Shown: one piece after another, positions 9,809-18,501 of the stretch
How the letters are laid out: every line of letters starts with the position of its first letter
Position numbering within the stretch: position 1 is the first letter of the stretch
Origin: Imperialibacter sp. EC-SDR9
GTDB taxonomy: Bacteria; Bacteroidota; Bacteroidia; Cytophagales; Cyclobacteriaceae
Length of the DNA stretch: 45,401 nt
Assembly: GCF_902498805.1 (NCBI RefSeq)
Contig: NZ_LR701614.1
Coordinates: 1 to 45,401 of the forward strand
Direction of reading: 5' to 3'
Translations under genes and position numbers: made by a program
Notes under the pieces: model-generated
Seen by the model: only the letters and a program-made list of their open reading frames with translations
Told to the model about the DNA's origin: nothing
Databases searched by the model: none

Positions 9809-11242
9809 TTATCCCTTTTTCCTGGCATTAAGAATGTGCCGGGAAAACGCCAAAAGCTTTTCTTCTTGAAAAGCGTCAGCGATCAGTTGCAAGCCAATGG
9901 GCATTCCCTCATTGTCTTCACCATACGGAATTGAAATAGCCGGCACTCCAGCTACCGATGCCTGCACAGTGAAGAGGTCGGCGAGGTACATTTCCAAAGG
10001 ATTTTTGGTATGCTCACCCAATTTGAATGCAACAGTCGGGGATGTAGGTAAAATAATAAAATCGTACTCCTTAAGTATATCTCTAGTTGCTTGTTGAATC
10101 AATTTTCGTGCCTTCAACGCTTTGGTATAAAAGGCATCGTAATAACTGGCGCTTAGTACAAAGGTACCTAATAAAATTCTTCGCTGTACTTCTTTGCCAA
10201 AAGCCTCTGACCTCGACTTCTTGTACATCGTTTCGAGGTTCACATGCGATTTGCTCCGATAGCCATATTTTACGCCGTCGTACCTGGAAAGGTTGGAGCT
10301 TGCCTCGGCCGTGGTAAGGATGTAATAAGTAGGTAACACATAGTCGAGATAATTGAATTCGACAGGCTCAACTGTGTGACCATCGTTCTTCAGCCAGGTG
10401 ATAGCGTCCTCCACGGCACCTTTTACCGGTGCACTTATTTCCGGCGAAGCCAGTGGCTCTTTTAAATAGGCTATTTTGTATTTTTTGTTGTTGGAAAGCA
10501 GCGTGGAATAGGGCAATACCGGTTCATGTGAGACTGTACTGTCATAGTCATCATGACCAGCCATTATTTCCAGCGTAAGTGCTGTATCTTCAATGGTATG
10601 GGCAAAAGTACCTATGGTATCAAAAGAACTGGCATATGCCAAAAGTCCATACCTGGAAATTCTGGAATAGGTGGGCTTGTAGCCGACAATGCCACAAAAC
10701 GACGCAGGCTGCCTAACCGAGCCCCCTGTATCGGTGCCAAGGGAAAGCAGACACATGTCGGACTGCACAGAAACAGCCGAACCTCCCGAAGAACCTCCAG
10801 GCACCCGCTTTTCGCCGGCAGCATTCACAACCGGGCCATATGCGGAGTTTTCCGAGGAAGAACCCATAGCAAACTCATCACAGTTGGTTCTGCCGATGAC
10901 AATGGCATCTTCATCGAGCAACCGCTGCACAGCCGTGCCGGTAAACTGCGAAACAAACCCTTCAAGGATACGGCTACCTGCCTGGAGCCTATGCCCCTTA
11001 TAACAAAGCACGTCCTTGAGGCTGATAACCATACCTGCCAGGCGCCCCTGCCTTCCGGCACGGATTTTTTCATCAACGACATCTGCTTTGGCTATTGCTT
11101 CTTCAGCAAAAACTTCAAGAAAGACGTTGAGGTGACTTTTTTCGTTGATTACCTGCAAGTACTGCTCTACCAGCTGCTTGCAGGTGATGTTTCCAGATGC
11201 TATCGCCTTCTGAATTTCGGCTAGCGATCTATATGTTTTCAA
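9809..11242 (-). CDS. gatA: Asp-tRNA(Asn)/Glu-tRNA(Gln) amidotransferase subunit A
   Basis: GatA releases ammonia from glutamine for the GatCAB enzyme, which converts misacylated Glu-tRNA(Gln) or Asp-tRNA(Asn) to the amide form. The 477-residue protein has the full amidase-signature triad: Lys76 in SLKDVL, cis-Ser151 in PGGSSGGSA, and nucleophile Ser175 in [16 protein letters not shown]. The tRNA amidotransferase-type C terminus [16 protein letters not shown] is present. gatB and gatC are not in the window, which is common in this phylum. The start is TTG at 11242, inside a TTGA overlap with the tatA stop, which implies translational coupling. No ATG start fits the conserved N terminus ([11 protein letters not shown]). 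Confidence 0.95.
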   Translation of the reverse strand: MKTYRSLAEIQKAIASGNITCKQLVEQYLQVINEKSHLNVFLEVFAEEAIAKADVVDEKIRAGRQGRLAGMVISLKDVLCYKGHRLQAGSRILEGFVSQFTGTAVQRLLDEDAIVIGRTNCDEFAMGSSSENSAYGPVVNAAGEKRVPGGSSGGSAVSVQSDMCLLSLGTDTGGSVRQPASFCGIVGYKPTYSRISRYGLLAYASSFDTIGTFAHTIEDTALTLEIMAGHDDYDSTVSHEPVLPYSTLLSNNKKYKIAYLKEPLASPEISAPVKGAVEDAITWLKNDGHTVEPVEFNYLDYVLPTYYILTTAEASSNLSRYDGVKYGYRSKSHVNLETMYKKSRSEAFGKEVQRRILLGTFVLSASYYDAFYTKALKARKLIQQATRDILKEYDFIILPTSPTVAFKLGEHTKNPLEMYLADLFTVQASVAGVPAISIPYGEDNEGMPIGLQLIADAFQEEKLLAFSRHILNARKKG

Positions 11243-11451
11243 GACTTAGGCTTATCTTCCTTTACTTCCTTTACTCCTTCTTGAATCTCATCTTTGATCT
11301 CCTTTGTCGCATCTTTAAATTCACGAATTCCCTTTCCAAGGCCTCTCGCAAGTTCAGGAATCTTCTTAGCTCCGAAGAAAATCAGGACGATGAACACTAT
11401 AACTATCAACTCCCAGCCACCAGGCATCCCAAAGGCAAAAATTGTGTTCAT
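11239..11451 (-). CDS. tatA: Sec-independent translocase TatA/E-type subunit
   Basis: TatA forms the variable-size pore of the twin-arginine pathway, which exports folded proteins. The 70-residue product is typical: a periplasmic GGWELIVI start, one membrane segment (about residues 12-27), the hinge [22 protein letters not shown], and a charged amphipathic and tail region rich in K and E. The gene overlaps gatA by four bases (TTGA). It is a single-gene Tat component here; tatC is not in the window. Upstream, 95 bp separates it from the envC-like gene. Confidence 0.95.
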   Translation of the reverse strand: MNTIFAFGMPGGWELIVIVFIVLIFFGAKKIPELARGLGKGIREFKDATKEIKDEIQEGVKEVKEDKPKS

Positions 11452-11546
11452 AATATTATTTTTTAGTGTATTGTAATAACGTAAAGTTAAAGAGAATAAT
11501 TTGGGATCAAGGGTTCATACTGGAAATATTTAAAGAACCCCATCCC

Positions 11547-12740
11547 TCATTTCTTGGTCATGAGCCATTTTTCGGGGTCTAGCTTCTGGTTGTTCTTCCA
11601 AACCTGAAATTGTATCTCGGAGATCCCATCGGTATCGGTGAACACCTCCCCGACTATGTCACCAATTTTTACTTCTTGTCCTTTTTTGACGTTTACTTTT
11701 TTCAGCCGGGCATACAAGGTATAGTAATCTCCGTGCTTGATGATCACCACACTGTTCATTCCAGGAACAAAAGCCACGGTAGCTACAGTTCCATCAAAAA
11801 CCGATTTTACGATTTCGTCCTGGCCGGTTTGGATGTCAATACCCTGGTTATCAACCTCTACACCTTTAAGTACCGGGTGTGGATGTCTCCCAAATCTGGA
11901 AGAAACAAAACCAGAAGACACCGGCCAAGGTAATTTCGTCTTGCTACCCTCAAAGTTTGAGGAAATCAGCGGCGAAGTAACCGGACTTTTGGCTACCCGC
12001 TCCTTTTCCAGCTCCGCTTTGATGAGTTCCGCAATAAGGTTATCCAGTTTGTCGATGGCCTGTTTCCTCTGCGCCAACTCGTTTTTTAGCTGCTTTTCCC
12101 GGCTGCTCAAATCTTTGATAACCGAACTTTGCTTGGTCTTCAAAGACAACAAGTTTTTGTTTTCTGCAACCTGACTTGCAAGCAGTTTCTGTTGTTCGGT
12201 GCGTTTGGCTTCAAACTCGTTCTTCTGCCCATTCAAGGCCTCTGTTACCTTTTTGATCTGAACCGCTTGCGTTTTTCGAGCTTCAGCGTATTGAGAGAGA
12301 TAGCTTAGCCTACGCAAAAACTGGCTGAAAGTCTGCGCTGAAAAGAGGAACGTTAGGCGGTCGAAACCATGCCTCGACTTCGAGGCGGCGTAAATCATGG
12401 AGGCATATTCTTGCTTGAGTGCCTTCAGGTCGCCATCCAACGATTTCACAACCTGACTCAGTTCATCTATGTCGGTGCCCAGCAAGTCGACCTCCTCACT
12501 GATGGATTTGATCAGCATTTCCCTGGCTTCAATTTGCCTTGAAATAGCACTCAATTGGCCTAAAGTGCTCTTTTTCTGGGTTTCTGTTTCCTGTAGAATG
12601 GAGTGAGCTTCTTCAATTCGCCGAAGGTTTTCCTGCTTCTCTTTTTCTAACTGGCTCTTCGATTTTTGGGAAAAAGAGACCTGCACTGAGAAAATCAGCG
12701 CCAGGAGCAACAGGATTGACAAGCGACTACTTCCGCTCAT
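11547..12740 (-). CDS. EnvC-like murein hydrolase activator (degenerate M23/LytM domain)
   Basis: The product is a periplasmic coiled-coil protein that probably activates an N-acetylmuramoyl-L-alanine amidase at the division site, as EnvC does. It has 397 residues: a signal peptide (about 1-24), a long coiled coil (about 28-255, rich in K, E, Q and L), and a C-terminal M23/LytM fold (about 275-395; SSRFGRHPHPVLKGVEVDNQGIDI, VVIIKHGDYYTLYARL). Zinc ligands of active M23 peptidases look lost: the HxGID His is Asn (DNQGID), the YAHL His is Arg (YARL), and the HFEVW-type His is Gln (IQFQVW). That pattern fits an activator rather than an enzyme. The start overlaps the end of the DUF4292 gene by 14 bp, so the two are co-transcribed. 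Confidence 0.9.
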   Translation of the reverse strand: MSGSSRLSILLLLALIFSVQVSFSQKSKSQLEKEKQENLRRIEEAHSILQETETQKKSTLGQLSAISRQIEAREMLIKSISEEVDLLGTDIDELSQVVKSLDGDLKALKQEYASMIYAASKSRHGFDRLTFLFSAQTFSQFLRRLSYLSQYAEARKTQAVQIKKVTEALNGQKNEFEAKRTEQQKLLASQVAENKNLLSLKTKQSSVIKDLSSREKQLKNELAQRKQAIDKLDNLIAELIKAELEKERVAKSPVTSPLISSNFEGSKTKLPWPVSSGFVSSRFGRHPHPVLKGVEVDNQGIDIQTGQDEIVKSVFDGTVATVAFVPGMNSVVIIKHGDYYTLYARLKKVNVKKGQEVKIGDIVGEVFTDTDGISEIQFQVWKNNQKLDPEKWLMTKK

Positions 12741-13494
12741 ACTTTTGGGGAATATTAAACGGAAACTTCATTTTTTTGCCGTCTTCAACCTCAGCTTTGT
12801 TGTGCTCAATTTCTATTTGCGTATTGAAAGCCTCGGCTGTACCTGGCTTATTATACACCAGTGAAATCAACGATTGGAACGGAAAAATATGAAATTCATC
12901 AACTACTTGAAAATCAGAGTAAGTAATATTCAGCGTATTGGTGGTTGGCAGGTCCACAATTGACAGCTTCTCCAGCTTGGAGGTTTTGGTGGAAATGTAG
13001 TTATTAAACGTAACCTCTCCTTCCTTTTGCTCTACCATCGCATAGTCGGTTTCTCTTACCACTCTTTCATTTTCTTTGATATTCCTAGGTGGGTTACCCA
13101 AAAAAATTGCTTCAAGAAGTTGGTAGTCGATATTAAAATTATATTTCTCGCTCAGCGAAGCATAAGTATAAACAAAATAAACTTTGTTAAGCCGATCGAC
13201 GACCACAAGTGAATCTTTGGTGATAATGCCCCGGGCAGCTTCTATCCCCAGTGCCGGAGTAAGTGAAAACCAAATAATGCTGTCCTTTCTTATCCTGATA
13301 TTAGCGCTGGCGTTAATTTTATTGTCACCCTCCGTGTAGTTGATCTTAGTTTTCGTGGAGAAGTAGTCAAAGTTTATTTCTTGAACATCCAGCTTGTTCC
13401 TCTCCAAAAAATCGAAGTAGGCCAGCTTTTTATTGCAGGAAACGAAAAGGATCAGGGCAATTAAACCTGCTTGGGGCAGCAGTCTATTCTTCAT
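12727..13494 (-). CDS. DUF4292 family lipoprotein
   Basis: This 255-residue putative lipoprotein belongs to DUF4292, a Bacteroidota family related in fold to outer-membrane lipoprotein carriers such as LolA/LolB; its function is not established. It has a short hydrophobic signal with the lipobox LFVSC (Cys about residue 20). Beta-strand-rich sequence follows, with NINASANIRIRKDSIIWFSLTP near 60 and ALGIEAARGIITKDSLVVVDRLNKVYF near 80. ATG at 13494 is chosen because it starts the lipoprotein signal; the longer reading adds residues before it. It overlaps the TPR gene by 11 bp and the EnvC-like gene by 14 bp, forming a tight three-gene unit. LPS or lipoprotein handling at the outer membrane is a reasonable guess. 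Confidence 0.85.
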   Translation of the reverse strand: MKNRLLPQAGLIALILFVSCNKKLAYFDFLERNKLDVQEINFDYFSTKTKINYTEGDNKINASANIRIRKDSIIWFSLTPALGIEAARGIITKDSLVVVDRLNKVYFVYTYASLSEKYNFNIDYQLLEAIFLGNPPRNIKENERVVRETDYAMVEQKEGEVTFNNYISTKTSKLEKLSIVDLPTTNTLNITYSDFQVVDEFHIFPFQSLISLVYNKPGTAEAFNTQIEIEHNKAEVEDGKKMKFPFNIPQKYERK

Positions 13495-15247
13495 ATAGTT
13501 TCCTGTCGGCAATTTTCTTATCAATTAGTTTCGTGGTGTCCTTCATTGATTTTGCTTTTTTCCATTGCTCCACTGCGTCATCAATCTTACCCAATCGAAA
13601 AAGTACATCACCATAGTGTTCAACGATTGTGCCACTAACATTTTCAGCGTCAGCCAGGGCCTTTTCAAGGTAAAATTTCGACTCCTTGTAGTCACCTCTC
13701 ACATACAGTACCCAGGCATGAGTGTCAAGATAAGTCCCATTATCGGGATTCTTCTCTACCAAACGCTTCGACAGCTCAAGAGCCCTGTCCAATTTTTCCT
13801 TTCTCAAAGAGAGATAGTAGCTGTAGTTATTGAGGACATAGTCGTTGTCAGAATTGATTTTCAATGCTTCTTCATAGGCTGCGTCAGACTTGGGATAGTC
13901 TTCCAAACCATTGTAAGCATCACCAAGCTGCCCGATGATAAAGCCTGAAAGGTCAGGATCGGATGTCGCCAACTTTTTTCCTGCTTCAAGGTTATTAGCA
14001 GCCTTTCTATAATCCTTTTTTACAAGATAAGCTGTGCCTCCAAAATAATAAAGCAGTGCCTGATTGGGGAAAATTTCGATAGCCTGCTCAGCATGCTGGG
14101 CGGCGCCCTGATAGTCCTCCAGTTCCATTTCAATGGAAATCACATTTTGCCAAAGGTTGTAATTGTTGTTGTCGAGCTCCAGTGCTTTCACATAAAAGCT
14201 TCTGGCTTTCTCCTTATTTCCCAGCCTGAACTCCAGGTCACCGGAAATGGCCTGAGCATCCACATTGTCGGGGTGGGCCTCAATCAAATCTACAGCGAGC
14301 TCCTTAGCGGCAGTTTCAAGTTCGGGGTTGGGAAGCTGAGCGATGTAACCGGCCAGTAGCTGCACCTTTGCATTTACATTAAGCGACGGATTAGAAAAAG
14401 CGTTGTGAAGCGATTCCATGGCCTTCTCAGTTTGCCCGTTCTTTCTATAAATTTCAGATAACCGAACACTGGCCTGCGCATTGGACGGGTTGTCTCTCAG
14501 CACTGCTTCCAGGTAAGGGATTGCCTCTTTCTCCTTTTGATTCGAGATAAGCACCTCAGCAAGTGTGAGCTTGTAGTCCGACTCGTCGGGGTAGGTATCA
14601 ATCAGCTTTTGACCTTCTGCGATGGCCAAATCTATCTTTCCCTGTTGAATAAAAATTTGCTGCTTTTGATAAGTGATCTCTTCTAATACGCCGAAGAAAT
14701 CTTCCGCCCTGTTATACACATCGAGGGCCTTGTCAAGCTTGTCCTGATAGATATACAATGCCGCCAAATCGAAAAGATACGACTCGTTGTTTGGTAGCGT
14801 GCTTATCATTCTTTCATAGAGGCTGGCTGCCTCCTGAAAGTTGGACATGTTGGTGTAAATCTCGGCAGTTAGCAGGAAGTAGTATTTGTTATCACTGTCG
14901 AGCTTTATCGCTTCATTGGCATGGGTAAGTGCTTTTTCGAAGTCACCAGACTCAGCCAGAATTTGCGCCATCTTGTAGTGAACACCCGAGCTTTTCGGGT
15001 CAATGTCGTTGGAGAGACTGAACAGCTCATACGCTTTGGCATAGTCCTCCAGCATAAAAAACTTCTCCCCCTCTACGAAGTAATACTCAGCCTGAAACCT
15101 GTCGTTTTCAGAAATCTCATTGGGCACACCGTCTCTGGACTTTTTCTTTTTTCCCTGGGCCTGCAAATCAAAGGAAAGCGCTACCAAAAGAAGCGCAAGG
15201 GCTCCTGTGGCTATAACTCTTTTAACGATGTGATCTGCATTTACCAT
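13484..15247 (-). CDS. Secreted tetratricopeptide-repeat protein
   Basis: This 587-residue protein is made almost entirely of TPR helices after a signal peptide (about residues 1-31, ending in LQAQG). Repeats can be followed from residue 50 to the end; examples are AEYYFVEGEKFFMLEDYAKA, DFEKALTHANEAIKLDSDN and YGDVLFRLGKIDDAVEQWKKA. TPR superhelices act as binding scaffolds, so a periplasmic or outer-membrane assembly role is likely, but no partner is shown. It starts a unit with the DUF4292 and EnvC-like genes (both overlapping) and lies 92 bp after dut. A repeat-rich protein of this kind before EnvC-like genes is a familiar arrangement in Cytophagales. Confidence 0.88.
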   Translation of the reverse strand: MVNADHIVKRVIATGALALLLVALSFDLQAQGKKKKSRDGVPNEISENDRFQAEYYFVEGEKFFMLEDYAKAYELFSLSNDIDPKSSGVHYKMAQILAESGDFEKALTHANEAIKLDSDNKYYFLLTAEIYTNMSNFQEAASLYERMISTLPNNESYLFDLAALYIYQDKLDKALDVYNRAEDFFGVLEEITYQKQQIFIQQGKIDLAIAEGQKLIDTYPDESDYKLTLAEVLISNQKEKEAIPYLEAVLRDNPSNAQASVRLSEIYRKNGQTEKAMESLHNAFSNPSLNVNAKVQLLAGYIAQLPNPELETAAKELAVDLIEAHPDNVDAQAISGDLEFRLGNKEKARSFYVKALELDNNNYNLWQNVISIEMELEDYQGAAQHAEQAIEIFPNQALLYYFGGTAYLVKKDYRKAANNLEAGKKLATSDPDLSGFIIGQLGDAYNGLEDYPKSDAAYEEALKINSDNDYVLNNYSYYLSLRKEKLDRALELSKRLVEKNPDNGTYLDTHAWVLYVRGDYKESKFYLEKALADAENVSGTIVEHYGDVLFRLGKIDDAVEQWKKAKSMKDTTKLIDKKIADRKLYEE

Positions 15248-15339
15248 ATTCTTTCTTTCAAAACGGACGCCGGGAATCTGTAATACGTCTAAACTTGACC
15301 TTTGGGTATCTCAATCTTTATATTTTTCGCAGGCATCTA

Positions 15340-15774
15340 TTAGTTTTTACCCGTACTTCCGTATCCACCCTCGCCCCTTTTTGTCTCAGTTAAGGCTTCG
15401 CCTTCTACCCACTCTATTTTTTCGTGCTTTGCTATGACCATTTGAGCCACACGGTCGCCATGCTCAATCGTGACTTCCTGGTTGGACAAATTTACCAAAA
15501 GCACCTTTAACTCCCCCCTGTAATCTGCATCGATGGTGCCAGGCGAGTTGAGAACGGTAATTCCCTGCTTAAATGCCATGCCACTTCGGGGACGAATCTG
15601 CGCCTCAAACCCAGGTGGCAACTCTATATAAAGGCCAGTGGCCACCAATTTTCGTTCCAAAGGAGCAAGTCTGATGCCCTCTTCTAAAACAGCCCTCAAG
15701 TCAAGCCCTGCCGATAACTTGGTCTGATATTCAGGAAGTGAAAACGGCGATTTGTTAACTATTTTTACCTTCAT
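15340..15774 (-). CDS. dut: dUTP diphosphatase
   Basis: Dut hydrolyses dUTP to dUMP and pyrophosphate, keeping uracil out of DNA and supplying thymidylate synthesis. The 144-residue trimeric-type enzyme shows the five conserved motifs in order: AGLDLRA (about 22), [12 protein letters not shown] (about 61), [14 protein letters not shown] (about 75), RVAQMVI (about 107) and the C-terminal glycine-rich arm [11 protein letters not shown]. Length and spacing are normal. It lies 21 bp after the flippase gene and is probably co-transcribed with it. Confidence 0.97.
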   Translation of the reverse strand: MKVKIVNKSPFSLPEYQTKLSAGLDLRAVLEEGIRLAPLERKLVATGLYIELPPGFEAQIRPRSGMAFKQGITVLNSPGTIDADYRGELKVLLVNLSNQEVTIEHGDRVAQMVIAKHEKIEWVEGEALTETKRGEGGYGSTGKN

Positions 15775-15795
15775 AAGTAAAACAAGGCTGCAAAA

Positions 15796-17304
15796 TTAAG
15801 AAATAAAACGCTTAGGTCGAGGCAAATCCGCTCTTTCCTTGATCAGCACAATAACAATAAAGCACACAACGGCCAGATTGTTCACAAGCAGTTCCAGCAA
15901 AAATGAGCTGAAGTGCAGTTGGCTTGCACCGAAAACAAGTGTTGAAGAAAGAATTAGATAGAAAAGAGCATTGGGCACCTTGTAAGGAACCGGGTAATGC
16001 TTCTCCCCCAGGTAATAACTAACGACCGCCATTACTAGAAAAGTGAGGGCGGTTACCAATGCACTGCCCAAATACCCAATGAGAGGGATTAGTAACACAT
16101 TACCTACTACTGTAATTAATGCACCAAGCAACGCTATGTATGCGCCGTAGTATGTCTGATCTGTGAGTTTATACCACACCGAAAGGTTGTAATAAATGCC
16201 TAGAAACAAATAACCCATGAGCAAAAAGGGCACAATAAATAGCGCTTCACGGTATTCCGACTGGCGAAGAAGAAGCCCCAGCCAATTTAAATTGACAGAA
16301 ATACCCAAAAACACCAATGCCCCGAAAATAACAAACCACTTCATCACTTTACTGAACAGCTCGGGAGAGTTTTTATCGGCGGCACTTGAAAAGAAGAAGG
16401 GCTCAGCAGCGTACCGAAAGGCCTGGATACCCAGGTTCATAAACACACTCAGCTTAAAGCAGGCACCATACACGCCTGTTGCGTAGTCAGGGCCGACATG
16501 GCCGTAGAAACCCTCCGGTAAAAGGTACTTGATCATCAGCCGACCGAAGGTTTCATTGACTGTGCCCGCCAGGCCCATTACTCCCACCGGCAGGCTGTAA
16601 ACCAGTATCTGTTTGATCAATTTACCATTCCAGTTGAACCTGGCAGCCATAAGCTCCTTCGCCAATAGGGGCACCAGCAAGAAAGTGCCCAGGAAGTTGG
16701 CAATAAAAATGTATTCAATGCCAAGAGAGGCGTCGTACCATGGCGTTATCAACGGTTTTAAGAAAACGAGGTACTCACCAGCAATGGCTGCTGGAGCGAT
16801 CACGAGCAAAAAGATGTTTAGCAGTATAGTGACCAGGATGACGAGAATCTTAATACTGGCGAATTTGATTGGCCGGTTCTCCAGCCGAAGCTTGGCAAAG
16901 GGAATCGACATAACAGCCTCTACTGCCAGTATCGCCGCAAACCATCTTATCCATGACGAATGATCGGGGTATTCGATAAATGAAGCTATTGGCTGGGCAA
17001 AAGCCGAGAGCGCAACGGTAAAAACTAAGGTAGTCAGCACTATCATGGTCATTACCTGACCATATGTATGCTGTCCTTTAGCAAGGTCTTTGGTGGAAAA
17101 CCTAAAGAAGGTTGTTTCCAGGCCATAGGTATAAATAATAAGCAGGAATGCCGAATAACCGTAGAGTATGGTCATTTGGCCATACTCGCCTGGCTCAAAA
17201 ATACCTGTGTAAAATGGCGTCAGCAGCCAGTTAAGCAGGCGCCCCACAATGCTACTGACTCCGTATATCGCAGTTTGGCCTGCTAGTTTTTTTAGTTGGC
17301 CCAT
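15796..17304 (-). CDS. Oligosaccharide flippase family protein (Wzx/MATE-like)
   Basis: This 502-residue integral membrane protein has about 12-14 predicted helices and belongs to the polysaccharide biosynthesis/Wzx branch of the MOP superfamily. The N terminus LKKLAGQTAIYGVSSIVGRLLNWLLTPFYT is the family signature region, followed by GEYGQMTILYGYSAFL near residue 38. Such proteins move lipid-linked glycans, sometimes lipid II, from the inner to the outer leaflet. No glycosyltransferase cluster surrounds it, so the substrate cannot be named. It lies 18 bp after the enoyl-CoA hydratase gene and 21 bp before dut. Confidence 0.9.
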   Translation of the reverse strand: MGQLKKLAGQTAIYGVSSIVGRLLNWLLTPFYTGIFEPGEYGQMTILYGYSAFLLIIYTYGLETTFFRFSTKDLAKGQHTYGQVMTMIVLTTLVFTVALSAFAQPIASFIEYPDHSSWIRWFAAILAVEAVMSIPFAKLRLENRPIKFASIKILVILVTILLNIFLLVIAPAAIAGEYLVFLKPLITPWYDASLGIEYIFIANFLGTFLLVPLLAKELMAARFNWNGKLIKQILVYSLPVGVMGLAGTVNETFGRLMIKYLLPEGFYGHVGPDYATGVYGACFKLSVFMNLGIQAFRYAAEPFFFSSAADKNSPELFSKVMKWFVIFGALVFLGISVNLNWLGLLLRQSEYREALFIVPFLLMGYLFLGIYYNLSVWYKLTDQTYYGAYIALLGALITVVGNVLLIPLIGYLGSALVTALTFLVMAVVSYYLGEKHYPVPYKVPNALFYLILSSTLVFGASQLHFSSFLLELLVNNLAVVCFIVIVLIKERADLPRPKRFIS

Positions 17305-17322
17305 ATAAAGCCCGAAGTTACC

Positions 17323-18105
17323 TTATTCGCCCTTAAAAACAGGCTTGCGCTTTTCAAGAAAGGCAGTTGTTCCTTCAACGAAGTCTTCTGTGCCGCAGCA
17401 CCTGGCAAAAGAATTGGCCTCTGTCTGATATCCATCTTCGTCGGCATTATAAACTGCGTTGACGCAGTCTATCACCATTCCAACCGCCAGAGGCGCCTTT
17501 TCAAGGATTTTTGCCATCAGGCTGTTGGTCTTTTCCATCAGCTTGTCGGCAGGAACGACATAATTTACAAGGCCCAAAGTAAGCGCATCTGCCGCACAGA
17601 TCATTTCACCAGTTAGCATCAGCTCCGCTGCCTTTGCTTTACCTATTAGGTGAGTCAGCCTTTGGGTGCCTCCATAGCCCGGTATAATGCCGAGATTGAT
17701 CTCCGGTTGCCCAAACCTCGCATTCTCTGATGCTATCCGCATATGACACGCCATGGCCAGCTCGCAACCTCCTCCCAGGGCAAAGCCGTTCACCGCAGCG
17801 ATAACCGGAGCATGACAGTTTTGGATAAGGTTAAAAATCTCCTGCCCATTCTCGGCGAACTTGCGTCCATTAAGCTCGTTGATCTCGGAAAACTCCTTGA
17901 TGTCTGCACCTGCTACAAATGCCTTCTCTCCCGCACCTGTGACAATAACACCTCTCAAGTCTTTGGCGTCATTAATCTCCTGAAAAGCTTGTTTCAACTC
18001 TTCCATGGTTTGCTGATTAAGTGCATTCAGTTTGTCGGGCCTGTTAATTGTGATGGTCTTTACTGATCCGCTCTGCTCAACTAGTATGTTTTTATAACTA
18101 CTCAT
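17323..18105 (-). CDS. Enoyl-CoA hydratase/isomerase family protein (crotonase)
   Basis: The 260-residue crotonase-fold enzyme most likely hydrates 2-enoyl-CoA to 3-hydroxyacyl-CoA in fatty acid or butyrate-type metabolism. Both catalytic glutamates are present: Glu115 in GFALGGGCELAMAC and Glu135 in GQPEINLGIIPGYGGTQRL. The oxyanion-hole regions (AFVAGADIKEF near 63, VNGFALGGG near 105) are intact. This full set favours hydratase over the isomerase or hydrolase branches. The gene heads the leftward run into the flippase and dut genes; no separate beta-oxidation genes are nearby. Confidence 0.92.
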   Translation of the reverse strand: MSSYKNILVEQSGSVKTITINRPDKLNALNQQTMEELKQAFQEINDAKDLRGVIVTGAGEKAFVAGADIKEFSEINELNGRKFAENGQEIFNLIQNCHAPVIAAVNGFALGGGCELAMACHMRIASENARFGQPEINLGIIPGYGGTQRLTHLIGKAKAAELMLTGEMICAADALTLGLVNYVVPADKLMEKTNSLMAKILEKAPLAVGMVIDCVNAVYNADEDGYQTEANSFARCCGTEDFVEGTTAFLEKRKPVFKGE

Positions 18106-18501
18106 AGGTTTCCATTTTAAGCTTCAAATTCTGAAGCATTTCCGGCTGTATCGGACATCAAATAATTTACTTTTTTGCCAAAGTTCAAAATCCGCTCCCT
18201 ATTCGACACTTATCCAGGTGTATGGCAGACGGTAAAAACGCCGTGTACCAAATACCCACTCCGTTTAAACAAAAAACTTATTTTTGTCCACTTTCAGTAG
18301 AAATCTTACATCAATCAAAGGGCTGCTAAATCCGGTGAGATACCTCTTTACGTATGTGAAATAGAGGATCGAAAAACAAGGCTTTCTACCAACTCTCCAA
18401 AAAAGTCGACAAATAGGTGTTTTACCTCACATAAGAAATTTTCTGGTGTGAAAACAATGATTGACCTTTGTATTGTCCGAAAGGAAGAAGATTTATCAGA
18501 T
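18106..18501. other. Divergent intergenic region, no gene seen
   Basis: This 396-bp gap lies between the leftward enoyl-CoA hydratase gene and the rightward T9SS cargo gene. No convincing coding frame, RNA or strong dyad was found. Near its right end GACCTTTG (about 18469-18476) is a one-mismatch match to the TAnnTTTG box and could promote the cargo gene with a leader of about 20 bases. This is weak evidence. Confidence 0.3.

Noticed and set aside
10553-11224. 223-codon plus-strand frame opposite gatA
   Set aside because: Antisense to the amidase signature region. Its length reflects the GC pattern of the true gene.
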